A stretch of DNA of 64,000 bases from Strongylocentrotus droebachiensis (Eukaryota > Echinodermata > Echinoidea > Camarodonta > Strongylocentrotidae). Positions 36,561 through 48,085 of this stretch are shown one piece after another. The DNA lies in the NCBI GenBank assembly GCA_035222895.1, contig JAVYIG010000112.1:409501-473500 (forward strand). Reading direction: 5' to 3'. How positions within the stretch are numbered: the first letter of the stretch is position 1; each line of letters starts with the position of its first letter. The position numbers and the translations under genes are program-made. The notes under the pieces are model-generated. The model was not told where the DNA came from. It saw only the letters and a program-made list of their open reading frames with translations, and did no database searches.

Positions 36561-37590
36561 ACTGTCCCATATCAGAATGTTGTCAAACGCACTAACTTGC
36601 TAACCCCACTCTTAAAACCAATTTTTTTTTAAATTCTACATCCTTAAGTTTAGAAAGCTACCTGTTCAAAATATGTTCATGAGTAGAAATCACTAAATTC
36701 AGGGCACTATTCGAGTCAGTATCTCAACTCATTAAATGCAGTTCATAATGAAAGAGATACCTCAGGTTGTATATTGTCAAAACATTTCAATGTATCACAC
36801 TCAAAATCATTTTCTCAATGATTTAGATTTCATTTGGTTCAATCTAAGATATTTCACAGTGAAAGCAAAACATAAACATTGCCAATTTCGAGAGGTCTTC
36901 AGAAAATTCCTTTCTGTGACAGGTTCAACAACAAAGTCCTCTTTGTAGACCATAACAAGCAACGTCCGTTATATACGAAGACGGGACGTGGGAGTTTACC
37001 CTAAGTGTTTGGTATTCATCTGAAACGTTAAGTGGCACATATCCCCATACCATCAAGTGTCTCCCACCCACGGTACGAGTCAGAGAATTTAATTTAAGGT
37101 AAATGTTTGTGCTATCAAACTCCTTCAACTGGCTTCAAGGTATTCCAGATGCATTTTTGCGTCACTACATTTCATTATTAAAGCTACCTTACCAAGCAAG
37201 CTTGTTTCATTGTTTTGCTTGGGTATAAACAAAAATCCATGGGAAAAGCCTCACAATGATGATACCTGTTTCTATCTTTTTTCTTCAAATGTACAATTTG
37301 TTTTTCCGCAACACTCCAATTCTTGGGCAGAATTTGCTACCCATGGCGCCAAAGAAGATAAGACATTGGAGCTTAGTTTGTTTGATTGCTAACATTGCTT
37401 TAATACTCGTAATACATATTTGGACAGGTCTGACAATTTACCAGCTCTGTTTTGAAAGGGGTTGAACATAATGGGTTTCACATCATTATTATTTTCTTTT
37501 TGCCTGATGGAAAAATCTAATCCATTAATGTTTTATGCCACAGGACAAATGGGTAAATATCATGACATATTGCACATGCAGATATCATGT
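36561..37590. other. No gene recognised
   Basis: AT-rich sequence between the GC-rich islet and the 954-bp transposon. Nothing identified. Confidence 0.3.
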
Positions 37591-37779
37591 ATAGATCCAG
37601 GGCTGCCAACTCTCACGCAATCTGCGTGAGTCTCACGCAATTCACCCCATTCTCAAGCTCTCACGCTGATCATAGGAACTCTCACGCTGAACCCCGAAAA
37701 TAGAAACTAAAAAAAAAAAATGTCTATTATATCGGATATTCAATATCCCTGCCGAAAGTTTCAACATTTTTTTAACCAC

Positions 37780-38100
37780 ACATGCGCAAAGCTAAACTAT
37801 CAATGCAAATTGGTTTCGGTTTGCCGCGCAAAGACAAGATAGTGAATTGCGATTGGCTTATCCTGCGTGTGCGAGTGACGTCGTCACTTTACTATGAAGC
37901 GGGGTTTTTGTGCGAGACACGACAAGCGAGTGTCGATGCCATGGCCTGTCATCGCTGTACATCGCGCCCGGCCCCCAGCCCGGCCCGGCTCGGGTGGCTC
38001 AGTGTTTGCGATCGAATAATGGGCCTGGGCCGTCCTCTTTAGCCCTCTACGACCAGATCGGCCATATGGTACAGTACTTCAGGCTTCAGCCGGTACAGGT
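37780..38100 (+). other. CpG-rich, exon-like segment inside the 954-bp transposon
   Basis: About 320 bp with many CpGs ('gtgacgtcgtcactttac', 'ccggcccggctcgggtggct') ending at a consensus donor, 'cggtacag' followed by GTGAGT. Right after the donor the sequence turns AT-rich, as at an exon-intron border. It contains an ATF/CREB-type palindrome TGACGTCGTCA at 37876-37886. Inference: promoter and untranslated first exon of the autonomous parent element, kept after internal deletion. Confidence 0.45.
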
Positions 38101-38427
38101 GAGTTTAAACTCTTGTCTTGAAATATTGAAATTCATGGTTTTGATCGTTTATACGAGAGTAAGAATGATTTTGGAAGGGTGCTTGTATATAATTGATATG
38201 GCAGTTATATTAACTATGTTCTGTGTATTCTATTGAGAACGACATTTTGATTGAATTTTTTTCCAAAAAGAGTGTGGAAATGTGGAATTTTGTATTTTTT
38301 CAAGGTCAGTGTATACTTCATGAAATCAATTAACCTATGAATCATGCCTTATGTATTTGTGGAATCAGGGTTAAAGTATGCACCAGATTGCACCATTTAA
38401 ATTGCAAAATTGTAAAAGCTCCCTACC

Positions 38428-38520
38428 GTGGAAGGGGGCACACCCCCCTTCCACACCATCCCCCCCTCGGGCGCTCCGCGCCCTCGGGCTTGGTCGCTTC
38501 GCTCCCTCGCAATGTCTCAC
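38428..38520. repeat. GC-rich right subterminal block of the 954-bp element
   Basis: C-rich run followed by 'cgggcgctccgcgccctcgg' and 'ggtcgcttcgctccctcgc', forming short GC stems. It lies about 30-120 bp inside the right terminal repeat, the mirror position of the CTCACGC cluster on the left. Confidence 0.6.
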
Positions 38521-38989
38521 TCCAAACTCTTTCCAAAGGTTGGCAGCCCTGTAGATCTATAATGCATAATGCACTCACAATTAGTCAGATTCATGCCTAA
38601 AACATCACTGCTACTCTACAGGGGGGAGGTTGTCAGGGCAGTGCCTATATTGAGAGCAACTATGAATCATTCTCTTAACACACATGACAAACAACGGTAT
38701 GTCAAGTGTAGATGTGTAATTGTGCAATGGGTTTCACACTTGTTTTCCATCTTTTTGAGAGAGATAAAAATAGCTAGTGAAATGAAAGCAGGATGGGCTT
38801 TTAAGGGTCGAGTGGTCAGCACATATCCACAGAAAATATGATCTTCCTCTAGTATAGGGTTCAGTTCAAGATTATCATTTAATATGTTGAAAAAGGAATT
38901 ATGCCTAACGATATGTAATACTGTATTTTCTTAATTTTAAATTTATTTTACCTTCTAGCAAGATGTAGATTGTATCCCCAACCAAAGTA

Positions 38990-39360
38990 AGAAAGAGAAA
39001 GAAAGAGAGTGATACGGATGAGGAAAGACAGGGAAAGGAGAGAGGGGGAGGTAGAGAAGGAGAGATGACAGAGGAGAGAGGAGAGAAAGTGTGTGTGTGT
39101 ATGAGTGTGTGTGTATGTGTGAGTGAGAGAGAGAGGGGGGGGGGCAGAGAAGGAGAAATGACAGAGGAGAGAGGAGAGAAAGTGTGCGTGTGTATGAGTG
39201 TGTGTGTATGTGTGGGTGAGAGAGAGAGGGGGGCAGAGAGGGAGAGAGTGAGAGAAAGAGTGAGAGAAAGAGAGAGAGAGAGTGAGAGAAAGAGAGTGAG
39301 AGAGAGTGAGAGAAAGAGTGAGAGAGAGAGAGAGAGAGTGAGAGAGAGAGAGGGGGAGGG
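38990..39360. repeat. Purine/GT microsatellite with a 93-bp internal duplication
   Basis: A (GA)n and (GT)n tract in which the 93-bp unit 39065-39157 is repeated at 39158-39248, each starting 'atgacagaggagagaggaga'. All long open frames across it, on both strands, are simple-sequence artefacts. Confidence 0.92.
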
Positions 39361-40583
39361 TAGAAGGATACAAAGATTTGTACAATATGTTTCCAATGCC
39401 AGCAAACTGTTATCATCTTACTACATCAATTTGTGAAGTGGAACAATTTATGAGGCTAACAAAGAGCAAATGCGATGTTATGATGACATTTATCATAGAT
39501 GGGGAGGCGAGGGTCATACTAATTTTTGTGAATAACTAACAGGCCTTGTATAAATCATTTATGACAGATGCTAATTGGGTGCATGGCTTCAGCATAATTA
39601 TGAAAATGACCTAAAAATCAGCCTCAATTGGACCAATTCACCCCTCCATGTAGAAGTGGCTGTTATTGGGATAAATCTCATCACTCAATGAGTATGAAAC
39701 AAGAAAGCCCAATTATCATCTTATGCGTAGGCAGGAGGAGAGATGTCATTTCATGTTCTGATGCTGATAACTGAGATGTATATAAGCGAGAGACTAGTCT
39801 TTATAGACAGACTCTGGAATGTGTTATTTCACATTCTAGAACTGATAAATGGGAGGAAAATGATGTAAAACAAATAGTCTTCCTAGACAGACCTAGAAGG
39901 AGTCATTTTATGTTCCGAAGATGAGGAGGAATTCAAAGAGCAATAGCTACAGAGAGACATGTCAGTACGTAAAAACAATCTTAAGGTGTATCCACACGCC
40001 ATAAGCAGTAACCAGACCACAACCCCCGAATAGAACAATATTGAGGCAAAAAGCATGGTCGTTCATTTGCCATCATGCATTTTTGCACAAAATTAGAGGC
40101 ACCAATTGAAGGTAGGATTACTTTGTGCAACAAAATGGCAAACTTGCAAATTGACCGAATTCTGATCTTGATCAGATCCATGACATCCCCTTTAGCACAC
40201 CTTAAAATCTTGCACTGAAAGCAGTTACATAATCTTAAAGCCTTTGGTTATATCTATGCCACGATAAATACAATGTGGCGCAGGGGGATTGCGTTTGTGG
40301 CATGAGATCATATTCTACTTCTTGTAAAAAACAGATGAGCGATTACACACAACAGCCTTTGTTGAGCACAGCTAATTTTTTCAAACAAACTTGCTACTCA
40401 TGTTCACATTAAAATTATTCCTATTTTGCAATGGCAGCTATGTTCTCACATAGTTAACCCGGTGTGAACACATCTTTATCCTGTTCTGTGAATGTATAGA
40501 CCATTAGGTATTTCATCCATGTAATCAATACGTTAGCACACTTGTGATGTAAATAAAGCTCTCTATCTGACAGGTAATCCACA
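39361..40583. other. No gene recognised
   Basis: AT-rich sequence. No repeat or coding feature. Confidence 0.3.
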
Positions 40584-40586
40584 CAG

Positions 40587-40987
40587 TAGGCCTGTCTTCA
40601 CTATCTCGAGATTGCCAAATATCCAGCTATTTGAACTATCCCGATCGCACACTATCCAGCTAGTTTGCGTCTTCATCAGACCGAAGTAGTAATTAGAAGG
40701 ATATTTGGTCAGGATTGTCATCCCAAGGTATCTTGGGATAGTTTGCAAAATATCCCACTATTTGGCAAAATATCCAGGTATTTGTCCCGTGCGTCTTCAC
40801 TAGACCAAAGATTCGCAATACGCGCTAACGCTGAGCAAAATATCTTGAGCTAATTTCTCTAGGTCGAGTTTCAAGTTTCGAGTTCGAATCTCGAGATAGT
40901 GAGGACGCGATTCGTTACTTCGGGAATATTTCCCAAATCAGAAATAGCGGGCTATTTGGCAATCTCGAGATGATGAAGACGTGCCTA
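40587..40987. mobile_element. 401-bp MITE with TAGGC...GCCTA ends
   Basis: The terminal inverted repeat runs about 37 bp: the left end starts TAGGCCTGTCTTCACTATCT and the complement of the right end starts TAGGCACGTCTTCATCATCT, both continuing CGAGATTGCCAAATA. CAG flanks both ends (40584-40586, 40988-40990), a possible 3-bp target duplication as in PIF/Harbinger; a TA duplication with GGC ends is the alternative. The body is CpG-bearing and repeats GCGTCTTCA-type words at about 40668 and 40791, like the terminal motif. No coding capacity. Confidence 0.85.
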
Positions 40988-41148
40988 CAGTCTGGACCAT
41001 GGGATATTTTATTTCTCCGCCATCTAGACTGCGTCGAGAGTCAATTATCATTGATCAATCAAAACTTACCGTCCAGAGTCCCGTCGATTGGTACAGTCAA
41101 CAGCTTGAGTCCTCAGTCAATCAAAGATGTCTCTCTGTAAGATATAAA

Positions 41149-41575
41149 ACAATTAAATACATAATTGTAAATTTGAACTAAACATCAATAATGTGATCCA
41201 GTACAATTTAAAAAATAAATTCCATTGTTTTACAGTGATAGTTTTGATACTGCTTTATGAAAATCACTCATAAATGTTTTCATATTTAAAAAAACAATTA
41301 GATATACAATTGTAAATTTGAACATGAACATCAAAAAACGTGATCCAGTACAAATTTTCATTGATGTACAGTGATAGTTTGGATACTGCTTTATGAAAAA
41401 CCACTCATATGATTTAATATTCATAAAAAAATGAGTTATACATAGTATGATCATTATAATAAACATTAATTGTGTGTTCCGGTATAGATTTAATCATTTG
41501 TTTCATTGATGTGTAAGAAGAGATTAGATATTGCCTTATGAAAACCACCCAGATATGATTTTAAAGACCTTTTTT
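41149..41575. repeat. Tandem triplication of a 132-147 bp AT-rich unit
   Basis: 'gtaaatttgaac...aacatcaataatgtgatcca' at about 41168-41200 recurs at about 41312-41345 and, diverged, near 41461-41485. Each copy is followed by 'cagtgatagttttgatactg' or a variant and 'ctttatgaaaatcactcat' or a variant. Spacings are about 147 and 132 bp. Divergence rises from copy 1-2 to copy 3. Confidence 0.8.
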
Positions 41576-41927
41576 TCTTCAAGTCATCTTCTTTTCATTT
41601 TTCATACAAACAAATCAAAACAAAGAAATATAAGATATAGAGGTAAGTGCAGTCTTTGATGAAATGTATTAATAATGTTCCAAATAATTTTAAAATGCCT
41701 CTAACTAGGAGGGGAAAAAATGTAGAAAATTAAAAAGTAATAACTATTGATTTATCTCAAAAGAATCATAAGGTAGGCAGGTGCACCCGAATTGAGAATG
41801 GGGGTGCGTGTGGATAAATTATAAATAGAAACATATACCATATACAGTCAGTACTAGATCTAAGGCAGGAGCAAAGGGGACATGCATCCATACCCTTTAT
41901 ATACATCTATCATATCTTAAGAATGTG

Positions 41928-41959
41928 CCCCCCCCCAAAAAAAAAAAAAAAAAAAAAAG
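41928..41959. repeat. Homopolymer pair C9-A23
   Basis: A run of nine C followed by about 23 A. Simple sequence; exact length may be affected by sequencing error. Confidence 0.9.
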
Positions 41960-41998
41960 AAAGAAAAGGTTATGGTCTTGCAACGCCTCCCCCTTTTA

Positions 41999-42077
41999 TA
42001 ATAATAATAATAGCTAGTTCTTATATAGCGCTTTTCAGGACCGAAGGCCCTCTCAAAGCGCTTTACATTATTACCAA
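41999..42077 (-). mobile_element. SINE 3' region relic, inverted
   Basis: (AAT)n then 'ttatatagcgcttttcagga' and 'tctcaaagcgctttacatta'. This is the paired GCGCTT region of subfamily A in reverse orientation, as at 56760-56820. No head is present. Confidence 0.6.
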
Positions 42078-42420
42078 ATGTATTCACATTTTTTAATATA
42101 TTTTTTTTTTTGGGGGGGGTAGGCTTGTTCCCTTAATTGCTTTTCAGTGAAAAGGTGCCAGCCCTCTTTTCCCTTTTTCTTATTTGATTCATTCTGTATT
42201 CTCTATTATTTACTTGTTCTAACTTTCCAAACTATCCCGGATCCGCCCCAGCATAGTTCAATGTGGTAATAACACTCCCTGGTGTATGACATCATAACAG
42301 GAACTCTTCAAAACAAACACAGAACAGAGATGATGATAGATATATACTATGCGCCTTGTCAAAACATTTTGTCTGTCTAGAGTCAGATTGGCATTATCTC
42401 TGTGTGAAATGATGTGGGTT

Positions 42421-42439
42421 AACACCCTTCTGGCTCCAA
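42421..42439. repeat. AGCCAGAAGGGTGTTAA repeat copy (inverse)
   Basis: 'aacacccttctggctccaa' is the complement of the copy at 62510-62529. About 50 bp to the left, 'gagtcagattggcattatc' is a faint opposite arm. Confidence 0.5.
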
Positions 42440-42775
42440 ACAGACTATTTGATTGATTGGTGGAATGATTCTATTTACCGATAGTACCACCGCATAATGG
42501 ATTTACAGCATGTCATACATAGTCAATAAAAAAACAAACAATATTAGATATGACTCTATTAACGATATCACAGTACTGAAGATACTGCAGTATTGAAACC
42601 CCACAAGGAGATGGCTTAATAAGGTAAAGAAGGGGACTTGAGATAAAGAGAAGGTGCTCCGAAGATTCCTTCTACAACAATTGCTCCAAGCTTTATTTTG
42701 TCAAACGGTGATTGGTTTGGTTGTTTGACCTGACTGCTAGGAAAGCATGAGTATGATTGTAGGCAGCCAGAGGAC

Positions 42776-42914
42776 TGATGGCTTAAAGTCCTCTCCATGG
42801 GACTTGATAATGAGGATTAATGCCTTACCAAAGCGGGGCAGTAGCGCATCAACTTGGTTTTTAACCCAAGACCACTGCTCTATCACTGCTCTATCACTGA
42901 GCCATCACGTCTCC
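42776..42914 (-). mobile_element. tRNA-derived SINE, subfamily B, with an internal 11-bp duplication
   Basis: The reverse complement reads 'gtgatggctcagtgatagag', then 'ctttggtaaggcattaatcc' and 'caagtcccatggagaggact', matching 31161-31312. The A-box region contains a repeat of 'agtgatagagc' in tandem, absent from the other copy. Confidence 0.75.
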
Positions 42915-44628
42915 CATAAAATATATAAGGTGTGGGATAGGTTCCAATTGTGTTTGAATATTTGTTGTCGTTAGGTTTAGGGTTACATTAGGGTAAGGAA
43001 TAAGTGTTGGGTCTAGGTTTTAAGTTTGGAATTTGGTTAGTGCAGAAAATTCCTGCAGATAAATTGCCACAGGAGCAAGTGTCGTACAACCAAAGAGAAA
43101 GCAAAAGAGTTGTATAACAAAAACATCTATGATTCCATGCAAGAGCATCTGAATACCGCCCATCTTTCAGTTCTATTTTCTTTAATATCGAAGAGCTTAA
43201 AGACAGAGCCAAACAAATCCACAGCAGCTGAAAAATATTTGCTATCAAGTTTTAAGAAAACAAGGTAGCTATGATAAATGATGATAAAAAGCCACCAACT
43301 TTTAGTGTTGTTAAAATATTCATCCCAAGACTATACCACATTCTTATTGCTACATTTTTAAAGGATGTTTTAAATTCTTTAAGATATATTCTCTGGCTAA
43401 ATTAATGTTTACAAAAATCAAATCCATTTTCCCATCTTAACAATATGAGAACCTTATGGATTTGAGATAATCATATGCCTTTTCAAAATAAACAATTTCT
43501 TCTTTTTTGTGTGATTACTGGTAGTCCTTTCTATTATTAGTATGTTGTATGCACGGCGCTACATGAACAATATGGATTATGTGAGTTAGAATTTTGTTAA
43601 GGTATATGTGTGTTCACGTCAGTCTTTGTACAAACAAATTAAAACTTTTCTTGAATTGAATTAGTACATAGCATTAGACCATTGGAGGACATTTTCATTT
43701 TCCATTTCATGTGCATTTCCAATAGGTCTCATTCCCAGTCAATCAGAGCTCAATAATCAAAGGGTTCAACTCAATGGCTGTAGAAGCAAAACACATTACA
43801 CTACAGAGATGAATGTTATTGTTTGGAGAAAAGCCATCAAATAAACATGCAGAATCACCTACATGTACGTGGCCTTTTGAGAAACGTATTGCTTTGCCAC
43901 CCATTTATGACAGGAGACCCACGCACAATGTATAAAGATACCACACCCCCTCCTCTTCTCTCTTCATACACAAGCCATAGAGTCATCACCAAACCTAGCT
44001 CACACCTCAAACAGTTTCAAGTAATGTGATATTGACATTTGATGAAAAGAATCTGGCCAAATCAGAGATGGAGATAATGCGTTTGCACAAAAAAAACAAT
44101 CAATGCTGACATTTCAGCGGGGATAGAATGGTCGTCCTTCATGCCCGACCAGACTTAACTCAGGCCACAAGCGCATGAAATGATAATATTGATTTCTGGC
44201 ACCATTTCTGCGCAGCTGCGCGTGTTGGCAAAAAAAAAAATCAATGGCTCATTTTAAGAGAGTTTGGAAGGATGGGAGTGAAGCAATGGGAACTATAACA
44301 GCTCTATCCAAGGTATATTCCTTTTATTGGACATGTTCATCAGCAGGCGCTGCCGTAATGTTATATGACGCTGGCTTTTATCGAAGTGTCGGGTTTAGCC
44401 GGAGAGAAAAATGTGGTGAGGGTAATCTATAATGCGCAGTTTTGAGAGAAGAGAGTGGCGGGAATGGGAAAGCAAAATAAGTTTCAGAAAACATGGCTTA
44501 AGGATCAGATATCCTTTTTCTGCTATACTTGTTCAATAAAGGTGGCCAGATGGATCTGACATACAATCAACAGACAGATTTATCCGATGAATTTTATTCC
44601 TGGCTTATCAACTTACTATTACGTAAAG

Positions 44629-44668
<40 letters not shown>

Positions 44669-45945
44669 AAATTCTGGAGGAAAAATGCACTACCGGTAAT
44701 GAAAATGAATCAGCCACTTAAAAGGAAATATACACAACTGTGCCATTAATGACCTACAGAGAAAGAAAATCTATTTACACACTGGATTAAGGCAATACCC
44801 AACGTTTTGCAAATAGGATGAGAAAAAATACTCTGGGAGTGTTGGTTTTACAAGATGCCTTTATCAAAGACAGACATTCCTAAGACATTATTTCATATAA
44901 TTTAATATTAATTAACTTTCAAATAACTCCAAAGCGATTACATTCTTTATTTTTTTAAGCAAAATGTTTATAATTAAGGGTGTAATTCCATCCATGCCCT
45001 AACTATCATTATCGCTATCATCATTTTAATGATAGTAATGTACATTTTTATAGCCCTTCATACACATTGTTCCATACTTCAATGACAGATCTCTAGGCAT
45101 GCATGTGACCATGAGCAGTCAATTTAAAGAAAACTGCACAAATATGATTGATCTTACAATAGGCCATTTTGCAATGCATAAGATTAATGAATGCTTCTTT
45201 CCAATTGAACTAATGAGATATTTCATTAGGCAGTTTCAAACAAACATATTTCTTTTCTTAATCAACTATCTTATTTTTGTACAATAAATGTTGCTATGTC
45301 AGACAAACATGTCAGACAATCACCTTTCATTCAGAAAATCTACAACATTTGAAATTTCAAGAAGTACAAATAATGAGCTCTCATAATTTCATTCAATATC
45401 AATAATTACCAGTCACAAAGTTTTCAATTTGGACTAATATCAGAATGAAATAAGAATAAATCGAAATTATTTATCCAACCCTTCACAGAGAAAATAACAT
45501 CAAGACATTACACTAGAACTGGCACAACCCTTCTGTTTGACTGGCTAACAAATCCTTACATGTCCTCAGTTCAATGTCTCCCTCTAAATCATACATGCAG
45601 GGTGGATTTCCAGAGCCAAATGAAATTTGTATGATAAACATGGGATGGTTTTCATGAAATTGGAGACAATTTGTTCTGATCCTATCTTGAGCATCATATG
45701 GCGGCACGTGCTGTAACATTGCCTGTTGCTAAGCAACAGAGGGCAGGGTTATTCACGGAGTGACATTAAGTTACGATGTAGATGGTCTCGTGAAATGCTA
45801 AATTCACACTGCTCAACCGTTACGTTGCTGTTTGCAACTGCACAGGCTGTACTTTCTTTTCCACTACTGAAAGCTGATCTGTCTCTTATTTAACATTTGA
45901 AATGGGCTCATGAATTGTGAATGAATCTTTAGCTGATATTGTAAA
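42915..45945. other. No gene recognised; poly(A) run at 44629-44665
   Basis: Mostly AT-rich. 44090-44430 is GC-richer with CpG and 'gcgcagctgcgcg' near 44210, a possible regulatory islet. A 37-base A run lies at 44629-44665; no target duplication or mRNA-like body was recognised beside it. Confidence 0.35.
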
Positions 45946-46108
45946 GTACCTATTTACTACACCTGGGTGGAGGGTGGTAAATGTCGTTTACTATTTTGCC
46001 AGAGGGCATTATAGTGCCATGGTGGCCGGGACTCAATTCACAGACCATGTGATCCATAGTCTGGTGATGTACACTGTATGCACTAGACCACAACACCTCA
46101 AGATGTAG
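45946..46108 (-). mobile_element. tRNA-derived SINE relic, inverted
   Basis: The reverse complement has 'gaattgagtcccggccacca' in the B-box position, then 'atggcactataatgccctct', 'acatttaccaccctccaccc' and 'aggtgtagtaaataggtac'. This follows the order of the SINEs at 21783 and 56159 with considerable divergence. Confidence 0.6.
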
Positions 46109-46288
46109 GAATAATTAAAGAATTAAAGAATGAATATTAAATGTAAAATTTTTACAATTTAGCTCTCACAAGTTCTCAAAAATATTATGGAAAACATAGT
46201 ATAGGAATTTAGCTTGGTGGCACACTAAAGGTAAGAAAGAGAGAATAAACTTATATATCAACATCAAGACCTTGTACATTTATCCAAA

Positions 46289-46385
46289 AGGTAGGAAAAG
46301 CATTATGCCTTGCCCTTCCTAACAACATGGAATGTATTCATTTGCATTCTGACTATTGAAATACAAATATTTGTAACAGAAGATG
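46289..46385. mobile_element. Half copy of the 61-62 kb foldback element
   Basis: 'ggtaggaaaagcattatgcc', 'ttgcccttcctaacaacatg' and 'tttgcattctgactattgaa' followed by 'atacaaatatttgtaaca' follow the centre and right arm of the foldback elements at 61396 and 61873. The left arm is missing or unrecognisable. Confidence 0.55.
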
Positions 46386-46389
46386 TGTG

Positions 46390-46940
46390 CTGTGGATTTG
46401 GTTACGTTACGAAAATGGTCTATTGTCTGAGGCAGGATGAAGGGTATTAGTGGGGTGGGGTAGGAATGCAGTAGTACTGGTGGTTATTGACCTTCTGGTA
46501 CTTCTTATGGGGGGGGGGAGGGGCACTTTCCCTATTTAAAGAGGAAAAAGTTCATGAATAGTAATCCGGGACTCTTCCTAGAATCTTGTGCACTAAGTGA
46601 GAATATCCATGTTCATGTAGTATTAAAGCTGCTTAGACCATCAAGTACCACAACACCATTACAAATACTGATGAATTGCACAAACACTAGAAAGCACTCA
46701 AACACAGGTAGGCACACATGGGACTAGGATTTACAACTAATAGCCATTAGATTTAATATTTCATGAGTTCAGATACCAACAAACAAAATTATTTGAGAGT
46801 AATCCTATTATTGCAGCTTGTGAGGGGAAGGTCCTTCCACTCGAAAGGATAACTTTAAGAAAAATATAGAGTAGAGAGAGATCCTCCTTAACTGTCCCAA
46901 GCCATGCATACCCCCATCTATTGATTGACATATAGACAAA
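46390..46940. other. No gene recognised
   Basis: AT-rich sequence with a G9 run near 46511. Nothing identified. Confidence 0.3.
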
Positions 46941-46949
46941 TATTTAACA

Positions 46950-47175
46950 AGTTTTGTCTTTCTCCCGGGTATTCTTGTGCGACCAACGGGTCCTCGAGGC
47001 GAATCGATTGAAAGGCATCGAGAGACGTGGCAAAGAATACGCGGACTATTTACTCTTTTCGCAAATCCTGAAGTGTACGATACCCTCCAAAGACGTCTAT
47101 TACAAGAACGGAGCTCATAAGTTATTTTTATTGAATGCAAGTCGAGTGAGGGTGCATAAATTAGCTCAACTATAA
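46950..47175. other. CpG-bearing islet with open frames on both strands
   Basis: About 225 bp with unusually many CpGs for this region ('gtcctcgaggcgaatcgatt', 'catcgagagacgtggcaaag', 'atacgcggactatttactc'). A 73-codon plus-strand frame and part of a 133-codon minus-strand frame cross it; neither has a domain I recognise. It may be an orphan exon, an enhancer or part of an unrecognised repeat. Confidence 0.3.
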
Positions 47176-48085
47176 CACATTGTGATAGTCTCACGATTAT
47201 GATATTCAAAGCTCAAGATGTATGTTTTGATGAAGAGGATAAACTGTCATCAAGCCTTCCCAATCCTTGCGTTTTTGTAATAATGCTATTCATTAATATT
47301 TCAAGTTGATTGTATCTGCCAGGTTTGTGCTTGAATTATGTACTACTCTTGCTATAGTGTTTACTGCATTTTTTCAATAGATTGACATTCTATCATTAAT
47401 CAATGTTTCAGGATTAAACATTTTTTCTTTTCATTTCAAATCAATATTTATCATAAAATATCTTTAAACTAAGGGAATGACCTTCGGATTTAGAAAGATT
47501 ATAGAGGAAAAGCTAATCTCTTTCAAATAAAATAATCCAAATTTTAAATTCTCTATAAGGCACTGGTTTTTTTAACTTATACCAAATGTGTCCACAAATG
47601 GGTCCAAAATGAAATTATGTTTACTCACTTCAAACTTGTATTTTTAGGATCAGGACTAATCATATTTTTGAGAAATGCAAATTCTGGACCTTAATCTATC
47701 TCCTTATTTATTCACCAGATATGAATACTTTGAGTTTTTACAATTTTGTTGTGAACTATAGCATATCTAATAACTGTGATATAAAACTCATTTGCTATTA
47801 ACTACACCTTTAAATATGTTGGGTATTTAAGAATATGTTTCAGAGATTATTCATGCAAATTGTTGAGTTTCTTACTTGAAAAATACAGATTTTGTATCCC
47901 TTGAAAGTGAAAAATAGCTCCAAATTAGGGTTTTGACAATAACAAGTTTTTATTTCAATAGGTAAAATGTTTTTTTCTTAGGTCAAACTTATTTTATTAT
48001 AACAACTGATGATATAAGGTAAATACATGCAAAAAAATTGGGAACCAGTGCATTGCCTAATAATTTTCATATGGCACACCACTGA

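Larger units (their letters stand above)
37598..38551. mobile_element. 954-bp DNA transposon (hAT-like ends), non-autonomous
   Basis: Perfect 13-bp terminal inverted repeats CAGGGCTGCCAAC / GTTGGCAGCCCTG lie at 37598-37610 and 38539-38551, flanked on both sides by the direct repeat TAGATC (37592-37597, 38552-38557). CTCACGC occurs four times and GCGTGAG once within 90 bp of the left end (37612, 37624, 37632, 37660, 37681), like the subterminal binding repeats of hAT transposases. A CAGGG start with internal subterminal repeats suggests hAT, but hAT normally makes an 8-bp target duplication and only 6 bp match here. The interior (37780-38110) is CpG-rich and ends in CAG|GTGAGT at 38096-38104. 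No transposase ORF remains. Confidence 0.85.

Noticed and set aside
38905-39436. Several open frames of 123-166 residues, both strands
   Set aside because: All come from the (GA)n/(GT)n tract with a 93-bp duplication; the composition is simple-sequence only.
44629-44665. Poly(A) tail of a processed pseudogene
   Set aside because: No mRNA-like sequence or target duplication was recognised beside the A run; homopolymer or assembly slippage is as likely.
46808-47209. 133-residue minus-strand protein gene
   Set aside because: No domain, no splice context and no family resemblance; the opposite strand is also open through the same CpG-rich islet.
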